Below, piece by piece: positions 34,315 through 42,735 of a stretch of DNA of 64,000 bases (position 1 is the stretch's first letter; each line of letters starts with the position of its first letter). The notes beneath the pieces were generated by a model. That model saw only the letters and a program-made list of their open reading frames with translations. It had not been told where the DNA came from and searched no databases. The DNA lies in the NCBI GenBank assembly GCA_029233925.1, contig JARGOX010000001.1, positions 396,320 to 460,319 of the forward strand, given 5' to 3'. The position numbers and the translations under genes are program-made. This DNA is from Rhizobiaceae bacterium. GTDB lineage: Bacteria > Pseudomonadota > Alphaproteobacteria > Rhizobiales > Rhizobiaceae.

Positions 34315-34326
34315 ACGATGACGAGA

Positions 34327-34353
34327 GGCGGCCCTTCTTCACAAAGGGCCGCC
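34327..34353 (+). terminator. Terminator-like hairpin between TRAP binding protein and permease genes
   Basis: GGCGGCCCTT (34327-34336) pairs with AAGGGCCGCC (34344-34353) in a perfect 10-bp stem with a 7-nt loop, followed by CTTTTTA. This is a complete intrinsic terminator form. Since the permease genes continue on the same strand 44 bp later, it probably works as an attenuator that gives much more binding protein than permease. Confidence 0.8.
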
Positions 34354-34396
34354 CTTTTTACTGGTTCTCATCCCAATAAGCCTTCGGGAGAGCGGC

Positions 34397-35209
34397 GTGA
34401 TTGAACACCAACGAACAGGCCCGGTCGATACACTCACCTGGTCCTTCAGCCGAATTGCCATGTGGGCACCCGCCTTCATCGTTGCCATCATCTTTTACGA
34501 GGTGGTGATGCGCTATATCTTTTTCCAGCCGACACTCTGGGTCAATGAAATGTCGCTGTGGATCGGTGGCTTCATCTATGTGACGGCCGGCCTCTATGCG
34601 ATGCAGCAGCGCAGCCATATCCGCATCTTCGTTCTTTATGATATTGCCCCCCTGTGGATGCGTCGTCTCTTTGACCTGCTCTCGGTCCTGTGTGTGTGCA
34701 TCTTTGTTTTTGCCGTGGTCTGGGGCGGGTTTGGCGAGGCTGCGGCCAAATTCTGGCGTTGGGAGACCTTTGGCACCGCTTTTGACCCGCCTATCCCCGC
34801 CACCAACAAGCCGCTCGTCCTGATCACTCTGGTGGTTCTGGCCCTGCAGGCCATATCAAACCTGATCAGAGACTGGCCATCCATCGCCATTGTGCGCAAG
34901 GCGTTCGATGTGCTGTCGGTGCTGCTGACCGTAACGCTGGCGGCCTATGCATTGCCGGTGCTCTTCAACACCGGTGAAACCGGCCCCTCCCTGCCGATGC
35001 ATTGGCGGATCGGCCTGGTCATCTGCGTCCTGTTTGCCGTCCTTGCCGTCTTCTACGGCCTCATCCGCGATTTCAACAGGACGCCTGAACCGCTGGATAT
35101 ATTCGAGGACCCTGCCGAGGGCCTCGGCCCTTTGCCAGATGAAGTCCTGCCAGATGAAGTCCTGTCAGATGAAGTCCTGTCCGGCAATCCACCGAAACAA
35201 CACGAGTGA
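34397..35209 (+). CDS. TRAP transporter small permease (DctQ type)
   Basis: A 270-residue membrane protein. Its first 165 residues have the DctQ pattern of four membrane helices ('EVVMRYIFFQPTLWVNEMSLW', 'YAMQQRSHIRIFVLYD'). It is longer than the usual 160-200 residues: two further helices and an acidic tail follow. The tail ends in a PDEVL/SDEVL stutter made by a 15-bp repeat. A GTG start at 34397 is used. It pairs with the large permease 14 bp downstream. Confidence 0.88.
   Translation: MIEHQRTGPVDTLTWSFSRIAMWAPAFIVAIIFYEVVMRYIFFQPTLWVNEMSLWIGGFIYVTAGLYAMQQRSHIRIFVLYDIAPLWMRRLFDLLSVLCVCIFVFAVVWGGFGEAAAKFWRWETFGTAFDPPIPATNKPLVLITLVVLALQAISNLIRDWPSIAIVRKAFDVLSVLLTVTLAAYALPVLFNTGETGPSLPMHWRIGLVICVLFAVLAVFYGLIRDFNRTPEPLDIFEDPAEGLGPLPDEVLPDEVLSDEVLSGNPPKQHE
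35135..35179. repeat. 15-bp tandem repeat, three copies, in the DctQ tail
   Basis: CCAGATGAAGTCCTG is at 35135-35149 and 35150-35164, with a third copy at 35165-35179 that has T in the first place. It encodes PDEVL, PDEVL, SDEVL near the cytoplasmic or exposed C-terminus. Unit length is a multiple of three, so the frame is kept at any copy number. Confidence 0.95.
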
Positions 35210-35223
35210 TCAGGTAAACAATC

Positions 35224-36843
35224 ATGGATATCGGTACAATCTCCCTGATCCTTCTGTGCGGCATGCTGATATTGCTTGCCATCGGAATGCCGCTCGGTTT
35301 TGCGTCAGGCTTCCTTGCTGTTCTCGTCATGGTACTCAAATTCGAACCAACGCTGATTACCGATCCGATGAGTTTTGGCAGCGGCATTCTAACCCGCTCC
35401 TTCGGCAGCGGGCCTATGAACATTCTTGCCCAGCGGCTCTATGGCATCATGACCAATTACTTGCTGATATCGGTGCCCCTGTTCATCTTCATGGCGACCT
35501 TGCTCGAGCGCTCGGGCATTGCCCGCGACATGTACACGTCCCTCAATCAATGGATGTCGCGCACCAGGGGCGGCATCGCCGTGGTGACGGCACTGATGGC
35601 CATCGTCATGGCAGCCATGTCCGGCATCATCGGCGGTGAAGTTGTGTTGCTCGGACTGATTGCGCTGCCGCAAATGCTGCGCCTTGGCTACGACCAGAAC
35701 CTTGCCATTGGAACGATCTGCGCATCCGGCTCTCTGGGTACAATGATCCCGCCATCCATTGTGCTGATCTTCTATGGCCTGATCACCGAAACCTCGATCC
35801 ATGCGCTGTTCAAGGCGGCCTTCGTGCCGGGTTTCCTGCTTGCGACCTGCTACATCATCTACATTCTGGTGCGCACAAGAATGAACCCCGAGCTTGCGCC
35901 TCTGCCCGAGCCCACCGACGAAGACATGGATGCAGCGCAAAAACGCCGGCTGGGCACAACATTGCTGGTGCTGATTGCCGGTGCAACCGCGGCGCTCATC
36001 GTACTTCGCTACATCTTCTTGCAGACCTTTGGCAGCATTGAGGAGGACACCTGGTTCCAGGACATTTCCGCGCTTTATACCTATCTGCCGATCGCGCTGG
36101 CCTGCGGCGCCTATCTGCTGTTTTTTGTCGGGCCTGCCAGTACGGTCGAAGCCTGGCAGCGCGGCAAAGGCCTGATCTCCCCCCTGCTGATTGTATTTGT
36201 GGTTCTTGGCTCCATCTATGGCGGGATTACCGGTATTACGGAAGCGGCGGCAATGGGGTCCATTGCCGTCCTGACGCTCATAGCGCTGCGCGGCGAGTTC
36301 TCGTTCAATCTGTTGCGTGAGGCGTCCATGCGCACGTTCAAATCCACCGGGACCATCATCTGGGTGACCTTCGGCGCAACGGCGCTTGCCGGCGCCTATA
36401 CGATTTCAGGCGGTCCGACCTATGTCGCCAACCTGATCATCGGCTATGATCTGCCGACACTCGGCGTGCTTCTGGTGATGATGATCATATTCCTGTTCCT
36501 CGGCGCCTTCATGGACTGGACCGGCATTGTGCTGCTGGTGATGCCGGTCTTCCTGCCCATCGTGCTGAAGCTGCCGGTCGCCGAAATCGGCCTTTTTTCA
36601 CCTCTTGTTGGCGCGAGCAGCTTCGTGTCGGTCTGGTTCGGCATTCTCTTCTGCGTCAATATGCAGGTGAGTTTTCTCTCGCCACCCTTCGGTCCGGCGG
36701 CCTTCTATCTCAAATCCGTCGCACCGCCGCACATCACCTTGCCGGATATTTTCAGGGGCTTCCTGCCGTTCATCGCCATCCAGCTGTTCATCCTGACACT
36801 GATCCTTTTCTTCCCCGAACTGACCATGTTCTTCAGGGGATAG
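35224..36843 (+). CDS. TRAP transporter large permease (DctM type)
   Basis: A 539-residue permease with about 12-14 membrane helices, which uses the sodium gradient to move substrate delivered by the binding protein. Motifs include 'GMPLGFASGFLAVL', 'ASGSLGTMIPPSIVLIFYG' and 'GITGITEAAAMGSIAVL'. It is about 100 residues longer than the 425-440-residue DctM type, because of extra sequence between about 215 and 320; such long forms pair with long DctQ partners. It is 7 bp ahead of the dioxygenase gene. Confidence 0.94.
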   Translation: MDIGTISLILLCGMLILLAIGMPLGFASGFLAVLVMVLKFEPTLITDPMSFGSGILTRSFGSGPMNILAQRLYGIMTNYLLISVPLFIFMATLLERSGIARDMYTSLNQWMSRTRGGIAVVTALMAIVMAAMSGIIGGEVVLLGLIALPQMLRLGYDQNLAIGTICASGSLGTMIPPSIVLIFYGLITETSIHALFKAAFVPGFLLATCYIIYILVRTRMNPELAPLPEPTDEDMDAAQKRRLGTTLLVLIAGATAALIVLRYIFLQTFGSIEEDTWFQDISALYTYLPIALACGAYLLFFVGPASTVEAWQRGKGLISPLLIVFVVLGSIYGGITGITEAAAMGSIAVLTLIALRGEFSFNLLREASMRTFKSTGTIIWVTFGATALAGAYTISGGPTYVANLIIGYDLPTLGVLLVMMIIFLFLGAFMDWTGIVLLVMPVFLPIVLKLPVAEIGLFSPLVGASSFVSVWFGILFCVNMQVSFLSPPFGPAAFYLKSVAPPHITLPDIFRGFLPFIAIQLFILTLILFFPELTMFFRG

Positions 36844-36850
36844 GCGCAGA

Positions 36851-37807
36851 ATGATGCTGACGCAGCAACAAAGACGATCTTTCGAGGAACAGGGCTATCT
36901 GGTTGTGCCGGATGTTCTTGATGGCGCAGAGGTGATCGATCCGATCCGGTGCGAATATGGCGCGCTGCTCAACGATCTCTACGATTCCTGGTTTCGCGGT
37001 GGACGCGTAACCAGTGATCCGCAAGGGCTGGATTTCAACGGCAAGCTTCTGGCCGCCTACCGGGCCGGATGCGACTGGTTTCAACCGATGGATATCTCGC
37101 TCCCAGGCGGACGGATCGAAATGGATACGCCGATGCATTTTGGCCCGGCGGTTTTCGACCTGATCACCCACGGGCGCTTGCTCGATCTGGCAGAGGACCT
37201 GATCGGTCCGGAGATCACCTCAAATCCCATCCAGCACATCCGCATCAAACCACCGGCTACAGACCTGCAAAGGGACGAAATCCGCGCCCATATCACCCGC
37301 ACCGACTGGCATCAGGATCGCGGCGTGACACATGAGGAGGCTGATGAAACGACCATGATCACCGTCTGGTGTGCGATTTCCGACGCGACGGCGGAAAACG
37401 GCTGCCTGCAGGTCATCCCGGGCGCACACCGTGACGGTATGAAACCGCATTGCCCCAAGCTGCAGACGGCCATCGCGGATGGCTTCATCGATGTATCGAA
37501 GGCACAGCCACTGCCGGTGAAAAGCGGCGGCGTCATTGTTTTGCATCCGCTGCTGCCACACGCCTCCCTGACCAATACCACACAGGGTTTTCGCTGGTCA
37601 TTTGATATTCGCTATAATAAAACAGGCGAGCCGACCGGCCGATCGCACTTCCCCGAGTTTGTGGCACGCAGCCGGGCGGTGCCGGCCAGCCAATTGCGGG
37701 ACTGGCGCACATGGGCTTCGATGTGGGAGAAGGCGCGCGCAAGACTTGCAGTCCAGCCGCATATCGACATTCATCGATGGCAAACTGATGCGCCCCATTG
37801 TGCTTGA
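36851..37807 (+). CDS. Phytanoyl-CoA dioxygenase family protein
   Basis: A 318-residue Fe(II)/2-oxoglutarate dioxygenase. The iron ligands are seen in 'TDWHQDRGVTH' (HxD) and 'LHPLLPHASLTN' (distal His); the Arg in 'GFRWSFDIRYN' would hold 2-oxoglutarate. Family members hydroxylate diverse small molecules, so the name does not imply fatty acids. Placed 7 bp behind the TRAP permease gene, it probably acts on the imported compound. Confidence 0.9.
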   Translation: MMLTQQQRRSFEEQGYLVVPDVLDGAEVIDPIRCEYGALLNDLYDSWFRGGRVTSDPQGLDFNGKLLAAYRAGCDWFQPMDISLPGGRIEMDTPMHFGPAVFDLITHGRLLDLAEDLIGPEITSNPIQHIRIKPPATDLQRDEIRAHITRTDWHQDRGVTHEEADETTMITVWCAISDATAENGCLQVIPGAHRDGMKPHCPKLQTAIADGFIDVSKAQPLPVKSGGVIVLHPLLPHASLTNTTQGFRWSFDIRYNKTGEPTGRSHFPEFVARSRAVPASQLRDWRTWASMWEKARARLAVQPHIDIHRWQTDAPHCA

Positions 37808-37846
37808 GGCGGCCTGCACGATGCGCAGTCAGGGAGCAATCACCTG

Positions 37847-38689
37847 ATGACCACCATGGCGAAACTGCGTACGGGCCTGATCGGGGCAAATATCGGCAAG
37901 ACACGCTATCCGGCTGCGCTGCAGATCATGTGCGACGATGCAGGTATCGATCTGGAATTTTCGCTGATCGATACGGCAGGACAAACCCATTTTTCTTTTG
38001 ATGAGGCAGCCCGCAATCTCATCGCAAAAGATTGGTCAGGTGTCGGTGTGACTCACCCTTACAAATTGCAGGCAGCACGATTTTCCGGCAATGGCATGCA
38101 CCCGGACATCCGTCATCTTTCAGCCTGCAACCTTCTGACGTTTCATCGGGGAACCGTGGGGCATAATACAGATTACGCCGGTTTTCTCGGTGCCTGGTTG
38201 CACGAAATGGGCGACAGGAAACCAGGTGTGGTTGCCATGGCGGGCGCAGGCGGTGTCGCCCATGCGCTTGGTCCTGCCCTGGTCCAATTGGGCGCGGAGC
38301 AAATTCACCTTTGGGACCCAGATGGTTTGAGGGCCGAAGACCTGGCCGGCAGAATCGGCAAACGGGCGCATGTCGTGTCACAAGATGCGATCCGGGTCAT
38401 TGTCGAAAACGCCAACGGACTGGTCAATGCGACCGCCTTGGGCATGGAGAAAACGCCCGGATCGTCAATACCGCTAGCATGGATTGGAAAACAGGGCTGG
38501 GCATTCGATGCTGTCTACACGCCGACTGATACATTGTTTCTTGCAATGGCCAAGGCTGCCGGGCTTCAAACCCTGAGTGGATTTGCATTGTTCAAACATA
38601 TGGCAATGGCCAGTTTCGAAGCCTATACCGGCATCAAAGCCGACAGACAGACAACGCTTGCCAAACTTGATGTATTACGGCCTGAATAA
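37847..38689 (+). CDS. Divergent shikimate-dehydrogenase-like oxidoreductase
   Basis: A 280-residue protein with the AroE fold. 'VTHPYKLQ' keeps the catalytic Lys and 'GHNTDYAGF' the catalytic Asp; 'AGAGGVAHAL' is the NAD(P)-binding loop and 'NATALGME' also fits. But the usual shikimate-binding Ser-x-Ser motif at the N-terminus is replaced by 'ANIGKTRYPAAL', and the Asn of NVT is changed. It is thus likely to use quinate or another cyclitol-like acid rather than to serve aromatic amino acid synthesis. It sits in the TRAP cluster, 39 bp behind the dioxygenase gene. Confidence 0.85.
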   Translation: MTTMAKLRTGLIGANIGKTRYPAALQIMCDDAGIDLEFSLIDTAGQTHFSFDEAARNLIAKDWSGVGVTHPYKLQAARFSGNGMHPDIRHLSACNLLTFHRGTVGHNTDYAGFLGAWLHEMGDRKPGVVAMAGAGGVAHALGPALVQLGAEQIHLWDPDGLRAEDLAGRIGKRAHVVSQDAIRVIVENANGLVNATALGMEKTPGSSIPLAWIGKQGWAFDAVYTPTDTLFLAMAKAAGLQTLSGFALFKHMAMASFEAYTGIKADRQTTLAKLDVLRPE

Positions 38690-38832
38690 GCGGGAGGAAA
38701 AGAGATGATGCCCAATGGTTATGAGCCGGACGCATGCAAGCCGGAACAGGCAATTTTATAAAATTCTACTCCGGGTAAAAACCTGGTTTCAGACAGAACC
38801 AAGCAGACAGAAAATCAAACAGGAGTGTCTCC

Positions 38833-39729
38833 ATGTCCAGTCCATCAATCGGTTTTATCGGCCTCGGCCTCATGGGGTCCGCCATGTGCCAGAGGCTTCT
38901 CGATCTGGAATATCCCCTGACCATTGTCGCCAACCGGTCGCGGGGCAATATCGACAAGGCCGTCGCCCGGGGTGCCATTGAAGTTTCAACAGCACGGGAG
39001 GTGGCCGAACGCAGTGATTTCATCTTGCTGTGCATGGACACGTCGGCTTCAGTCGAGGCCAGAATGTATGGCGATGAGGGTGTCATCGCCGGCCTGAAGC
39101 CTGGGGCTATCGCCATTGATTTCGGCACATCCCTGCCTGTGTCAACACGCGCCATCGGCGCGGCGGTGGCCGAGGCCGGTGGCACCTACCTCGATGCCCC
39201 TCTCGGACGCACGCCATCGCATGCACTGGACGGCAAACTCAACATCATGTGTTCGGGTGACCAGACGGCATTCGAAAAAGCAAGGGGTCTGCTTGATGAT
39301 CTTGGCGAGAATATTTTTCATCTCGGCGCTCTGGGGTCCGGACATACGATCAAACTGATCAACAATTTTTTTGCCATGACCACGGCAAATGCCCTCGCCG
39401 AAGCTTTTGTCACGGCAGATGCGGCAGGCATTGACCGGCAAAAACTCTACGATGTCATGTCCGCCGGACCGTTGCATTCCGGCATGATGGATTTTGTCAA
39501 AGCCTATGCAATCGATGGCGATCCGAACATGCTGGCTTTTTCCATCAGAAATGCCCAAAAGGATGTTGGCTATTACGCCACGATGGCCGACCAGGCCGGT
39601 ATTCCATCGATCATGTCGCAATCGGCGAAGATGGCGATGTCACTGGCCGTGGCCGGGGGAGCGGGAGACAATATGATCGGACAGATGACGGATTTTCTGA
39701 GTGAGCTCTATGGTGCCGGAAAGAGCTGA
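38833..39729 (+). CDS. NAD(P)-dependent beta-hydroxyacid dehydrogenase
   Basis: A 298-residue member of the 3-hydroxyisobutyrate/tartronate semialdehyde reductase family. 'IGFIGLGLMGSAMCQRL' is the dinucleotide-binding loop, 'LDAPLGRTPSHAL' the substrate loop and Lys in 'GSGHTIKLINNFF' the catalytic residue. AGGAG is 8 bases ahead of ATG 38833. There is a 143-bp gap behind the AroE-like gene, so a second promoter is possible. It should oxidise or reduce a product of the pathway. Confidence 0.92.
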   Translation: MSSPSIGFIGLGLMGSAMCQRLLDLEYPLTIVANRSRGNIDKAVARGAIEVSTAREVAERSDFILLCMDTSASVEARMYGDEGVIAGLKPGAIAIDFGTSLPVSTRAIGAAVAEAGGTYLDAPLGRTPSHALDGKLNIMCSGDQTAFEKARGLLDDLGENIFHLGALGSGHTIKLINNFFAMTTANALAEAFVTADAAGIDRQKLYDVMSAGPLHSGMMDFVKAYAIDGDPNMLAFSIRNAQKDVGYYATMADQAGIPSIMSQSAKMAMSLAVAGGAGDNMIGQMTDFLSELYGAGKS

Positions 39730-39749
39730 ACCATGAGTGGATTCACTGC

Positions 39750-40649
39750 GTGAGCCGACTGACAGCCAAAGCAAATGAAAACAGGCCGGTGCTGGGCATT
39801 TTCCTGATGCTGGCCGCATTTTTCTTTTTCTCGATGATCGACACCAGCGTCAAGTTGCTCACCATATTGGGCATCCCCGCGATGCAACTGGCTTTCATGC
39901 GCTATTTCGGCCATGTGGTCATCTCACTTGGCCTGATTGCCCGCGGCGGCTTCAGCGTTGACCGGTTTGGCAGCGAGAAACTCTTTCTGGTGATCCTGCG
40001 CGGCGCGCTGCTGATGGCCTCGACCGTCCTCAACTTCATTGCCCTGCGCTACTTGCCGCTGACGCTGACGGCGACAATCACATTCTCGGCACCGCTGCTT
40101 ATCTGCGCCCTGTCATGGCCGCTGCTGGGCGAGAGGGTCGGCATCTGGCGCGGTGGCGCTGTTGTGGTGGGCTTTGTCGGCATTATTGTTGCGATCCATC
40201 CCTTTGGGGACGATTTTCACTGGGCTGTTTTCCTGTCACTGACCGGGGCACTCAGTTTTGCGTTTTATTCCCTTCTAACCCGCAAATTGTCAGGCATTGT
40301 CGCCACCGATACGATGCAATTCTATGCGGGACTGGTGGGCGCTCTGGTGTTGCTTCCCTTGGCGATTGTGGAATGGACCAATCCTGCGACCCTTGTGGAT
40401 TGGATATTGCTGTTCATGCTGGGGTTTTTCGGCTGGTTGGGCCACCAACTCCTGACCCAGGCGCATGGCTTCGCACCCGCCAGCACACTGACCCCCTTCA
40501 GCTACGCCTTCATCGTCTATCTGACGATCTGGAGTTATTTTCTGTTCGATCACATACCCGATGCATGGACAATAGCGGGTGCAGCCATCGTCATCTCCGC
40601 CGGCCTGATCATCTGGTTTCGCGAGCGCATGCGTGTGCAGCAGGGATAG
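39750..40649 (+). CDS. EamA family (DMT) transporter
   Basis: A 299-residue membrane protein with ten predicted helices and two EamA repeats ('FFFFSMIDTSVKLLTILG' and 'LSFAFYSLLTRKLSG'). DMT proteins export or import metabolites. It uses a GTG start 20 bp behind the dehydrogenase gene, so it belongs to the same operon. Substrate unknown. Confidence 0.88.
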   Translation: MSRLTAKANENRPVLGIFLMLAAFFFFSMIDTSVKLLTILGIPAMQLAFMRYFGHVVISLGLIARGGFSVDRFGSEKLFLVILRGALLMASTVLNFIALRYLPLTLTATITFSAPLLICALSWPLLGERVGIWRGGAVVVGFVGIIVAIHPFGDDFHWAVFLSLTGALSFAFYSLLTRKLSGIVATDTMQFYAGLVGALVLLPLAIVEWTNPATLVDWILLFMLGFFGWLGHQLLTQAHGFAPASTLTPFSYAFIVYLTIWSYFLFDHIPDAWTIAGAAIVISAGLIIWFRERMRVQQG

Positions 40650-40999
40650 AGAACGCTTGAGGCCAGCTTTTATCATTCCTGCTGATCGTCTGGGTCGCAG
40701 AGTGTGACAACCATACCACTTCCCAACATGAAAATCAGCAAAGCGCCAGTGGCCTGCGGCGAATCTGACAACGCTTGTTTCCGCTTTTCGGCGAAGCAAT
40801 TTTTAACATATAATGCCTTGGCTGGGCTCGGCACCCTTTGCACCTGAGCCCCATCCAATAGGAGCCTTGATCAGCAAAGTCGATCTCTGGGGATGATATG
40901 AGTCAATGCAGCCCCCTGAAAAGCATGAGAGGCTGTCAGAGAACTTGGGTGTCCGATCCATTTCGATATTCGGCAAATTATCATATCTGGGAGGATGAC
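40650..40999. other. Intergenic region before the DUF2189 gene
   Basis: No gene is supported in this 350-bp stretch. A TATAAT at 40809-40814 with a poor -35 (TTTTCG, 40785-40790) could drive the DUF2189 gene, with a leader of about 180 nt. GGGCTC (40824-40829) and GAGCCC (40846-40851) could form a 6-bp stem within that leader. A 61-codon frame on the minus strand (40673-40858) has no convincing features. Confidence 0.4.
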
Positions 41000-41794
41000 A
41001 TGACGGGAACCACTGAGGCTGCAACGCCGCCCAAAATGCCGGCGGTGCGCGCCGTGTCCTTCGGTGACATCAGCGCAGCGCTGTGGGCAGGACTGGCCGA
41101 TTTCATGCGCGCGCCGCTTTTCGGACTGTTTTTCGGCGGCGTTTTTGCAGCGGGGGGACTGTTCATTCTGGCCGCACTTTATGTTTTTGAAATGCCATGG
41201 ATGATCATCCCCGTGGCCATCGGCTTTCCGTTGATCGGCCCCTTTGTGGCGGTCGGGCTTTACGAAGTCAGCCGACGACTTTCAAGCGGCAGGCCGCTGA
41301 TCTGGCGTGAGGTTCTGCTGGTGGTGTTCCGGCAGCGAGAAACACAATTGGGCTGGATGGCCTTTGTCGTTCTGTTCATTTTCTGGATGTGGATCTATCA
41401 GGTACGGCTGCTTTTTGCGCTGTTTCTGGGTTTCAAGAGTATCTCAGGCATCGGACGTTTCATCGAAGTGACCACCATGTCTGCAGAGGGGCTCGGTTTT
41501 CTTGCGGTTGGCACCGCCTTTGGCGCAGCCTTGGCCTTTGTGCTGTTTTCTGCGACCGTTATCGCCATGCCCTTGCTGCTGGACCGGGAACTTGATTTTG
41601 TTTCCGCCATGATCACCAGTTTCAAAACGGTCCTCAAAAGCCCTTTGCCAATGATTTCCTGGGGTATCCTGATTACCGTTCTGGCTGTTGTCGCCATGCT
41701 GCCTGCATTTCTGGGGATGATTGTCATCCTGCCGGTTCTTGGTCATGCGACATGGCACCTTTATGAAAGGGCCATCGGTTCACAACCTGCGTGA
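41000..41794 (+). CDS. DUF2189 integral membrane protein
   Basis: A 264-residue protein with about six membrane helices that matches the DUF2189 pattern ('SFGDISAALWAGLADFMRAP', 'GFPLIGPFVAVGLYEVSRRL', 'LPVLGHATWHLYERAI'). The function of the family is unknown; it is common in alphaproteobacteria, sometimes near cytochrome c oxidase genes. The ATG at 41000 follows a GGAGG at 40990-40994; an earlier frame start at 40898 is not needed. Confidence 0.88.
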   Translation: MTGTTEAATPPKMPAVRAVSFGDISAALWAGLADFMRAPLFGLFFGGVFAAGGLFILAALYVFEMPWMIIPVAIGFPLIGPFVAVGLYEVSRRLSSGRPLIWREVLLVVFRQRETQLGWMAFVVLFIFWMWIYQVRLLFALFLGFKSISGIGRFIEVTTMSAEGLGFLAVGTAFGAALAFVLFSATVIAMPLLLDRELDFVSAMITSFKTVLKSPLPMISWGILITVLAVVAMLPAFLGMIVILPVLGHATWHLYERAIGSQPA

Positions 41795-41931
41795 TGCCAC
41801 GCCCCGCATTTGACGTTTTCAGAATCCCCCAGGACGTTACGGAAACAAGCCAGTGTATTTGATTTCGGATTGTTTTCGACCATCGTCCATTATGGTATTT
41901 GCCCTTTGAAAATTGCGAAAGGCGATTCCAA

Positions 41932-42363
41932 ATGACCTATGGGGATGAAGACCTGCTGGCCAAGCTTGCAAAGCTTGAGAATCTTTTCCGGCGGGCGGGC
42001 ACAGCGGGTGAGCGTGATGCGGCGGGCGCAGCGATTGGCCGTGTAAAAGACCGGTTGGACAAGGCACGAGATGATCACGAGAGCGAGTTGAAATTCTCGC
42101 TGCCCGATGTGTGGTCCGTTCGGCTCTTTGTCGCCGTCTGCCGCAAACATGGTGTGCGCCCCTATCGCTACCCGCGCCAGAGGCGCACAACGGTCATGGT
42201 GCGCACACAGGAAAAATTCTTTGACAAGGTCGTGTGGACAGAATTTTCCAAATTGCACACAGAGTTGATGTTCTATTTCGAGGATACTGTCGAGCATCTG
42301 ATCAGCACTGCGATGCAGTCCGATGGCGATGACAGCGCGCTGGAAGTGCCGCAATTGCGGTAA
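41932..42363 (+). CDS. Conserved hypothetical protein
   Basis: A 143-residue soluble protein. The first 45 residues are an amphipathic helix pair (DLLAKLAKLENLFRRAGTAG...), followed by 'LFVAVCRKHGVRPYRYPRQR' and 'VMVRTQEKFFDKVVWTEF'. I recall similar short proteins in rhizobia but no named function. The basic YRYPRQRR stretch could contact nucleic acid, which is only a guess. The ATG at 41932 is used; a TTG at 41899 would add 11 residues. Confidence 0.75.
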   Translation: MTYGDEDLLAKLAKLENLFRRAGTAGERDAAGAAIGRVKDRLDKARDDHESELKFSLPDVWSVRLFVAVCRKHGVRPYRYPRQRRTTVMVRTQEKFFDKVVWTEFSKLHTELMFYFEDTVEHLISTAMQSDGDDSALEVPQLR

Positions 42364-42532
42364 ACACGAACGGCTCGCCGAAGCGGCTGGCTTGATGCCC
42401 GGTGCGTCCAGCCAGACGCCGTGTCGAGGCGACATCCACCAATCGCAATATCCTGGATATGGGTTTCTGTTTGAATTTCCCTTGCCCAAAAGAGGACTTG
42501 AAACAGCGCCTTTCTCACACTAAAACATGTCT

Positions 42533-42655
42533 GTTCTCAGGGCGGGGTGAAATTCCCCACCGGCGGTTAAAGCCCGCGAGCGCTTCCTCTTTTGGAAGGT
42601 CAGCAGATCCGGTGTGATTCCGGAGCCGACGGTATAGTCCGGATGAAAGAGAATG
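42533..42655 (+). ncRNA. FMN riboswitch (RFN element) ahead of ribH2
   Basis: The RFN core is clear: TTCTC pairs with GAGAA at the base (42534-42538 and 42649-42653), then 'CAGGGCGGGGTGAAATTCCC' and 'CACCGGCGGTTAAAGCCCGC' on the left side. On the right are 'GATCCGGTGTGATTCCGGAG' and 'CCGACGGTATAGTCCGGATG'. It binds FMN and lowers expression of the lumazine synthase gene 80 bp downstream. Confidence 0.97.
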
Positions 42656-42702
42656 GTGTTTGCTTTGCCCGTCCGGGCAATGCGGACGCTAATCGTGCTC
42701 TG

Positions 42703-42732
42703 GGACCTAACGCAATTGATACGTGAGGTTCC
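42703..42732 (+). promoter_or_regulatory. Possible Shine-Dalgarno-masking hairpin of ribH2
   Basis: GGACCT (42703-42708) can pair, with one bulge, with AGGTTCC (42726-42732), which includes the GAGG used to start ribH2 at 42736. A second stem, TTGCCC-GTCC-GGGCAA, is at 42665-42680. No U tract follows, so the riboswitch probably works by blocking translation. Confidence 0.4.
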
Positions 42733-42735
42733 AAA

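Noticed and set aside
40673..40858. 61-codon frame on the minus strand
   Set aside because: Only a short hydrophobic stretch and no ribosome site or family match; low support compared with the frame at 43331-43489.
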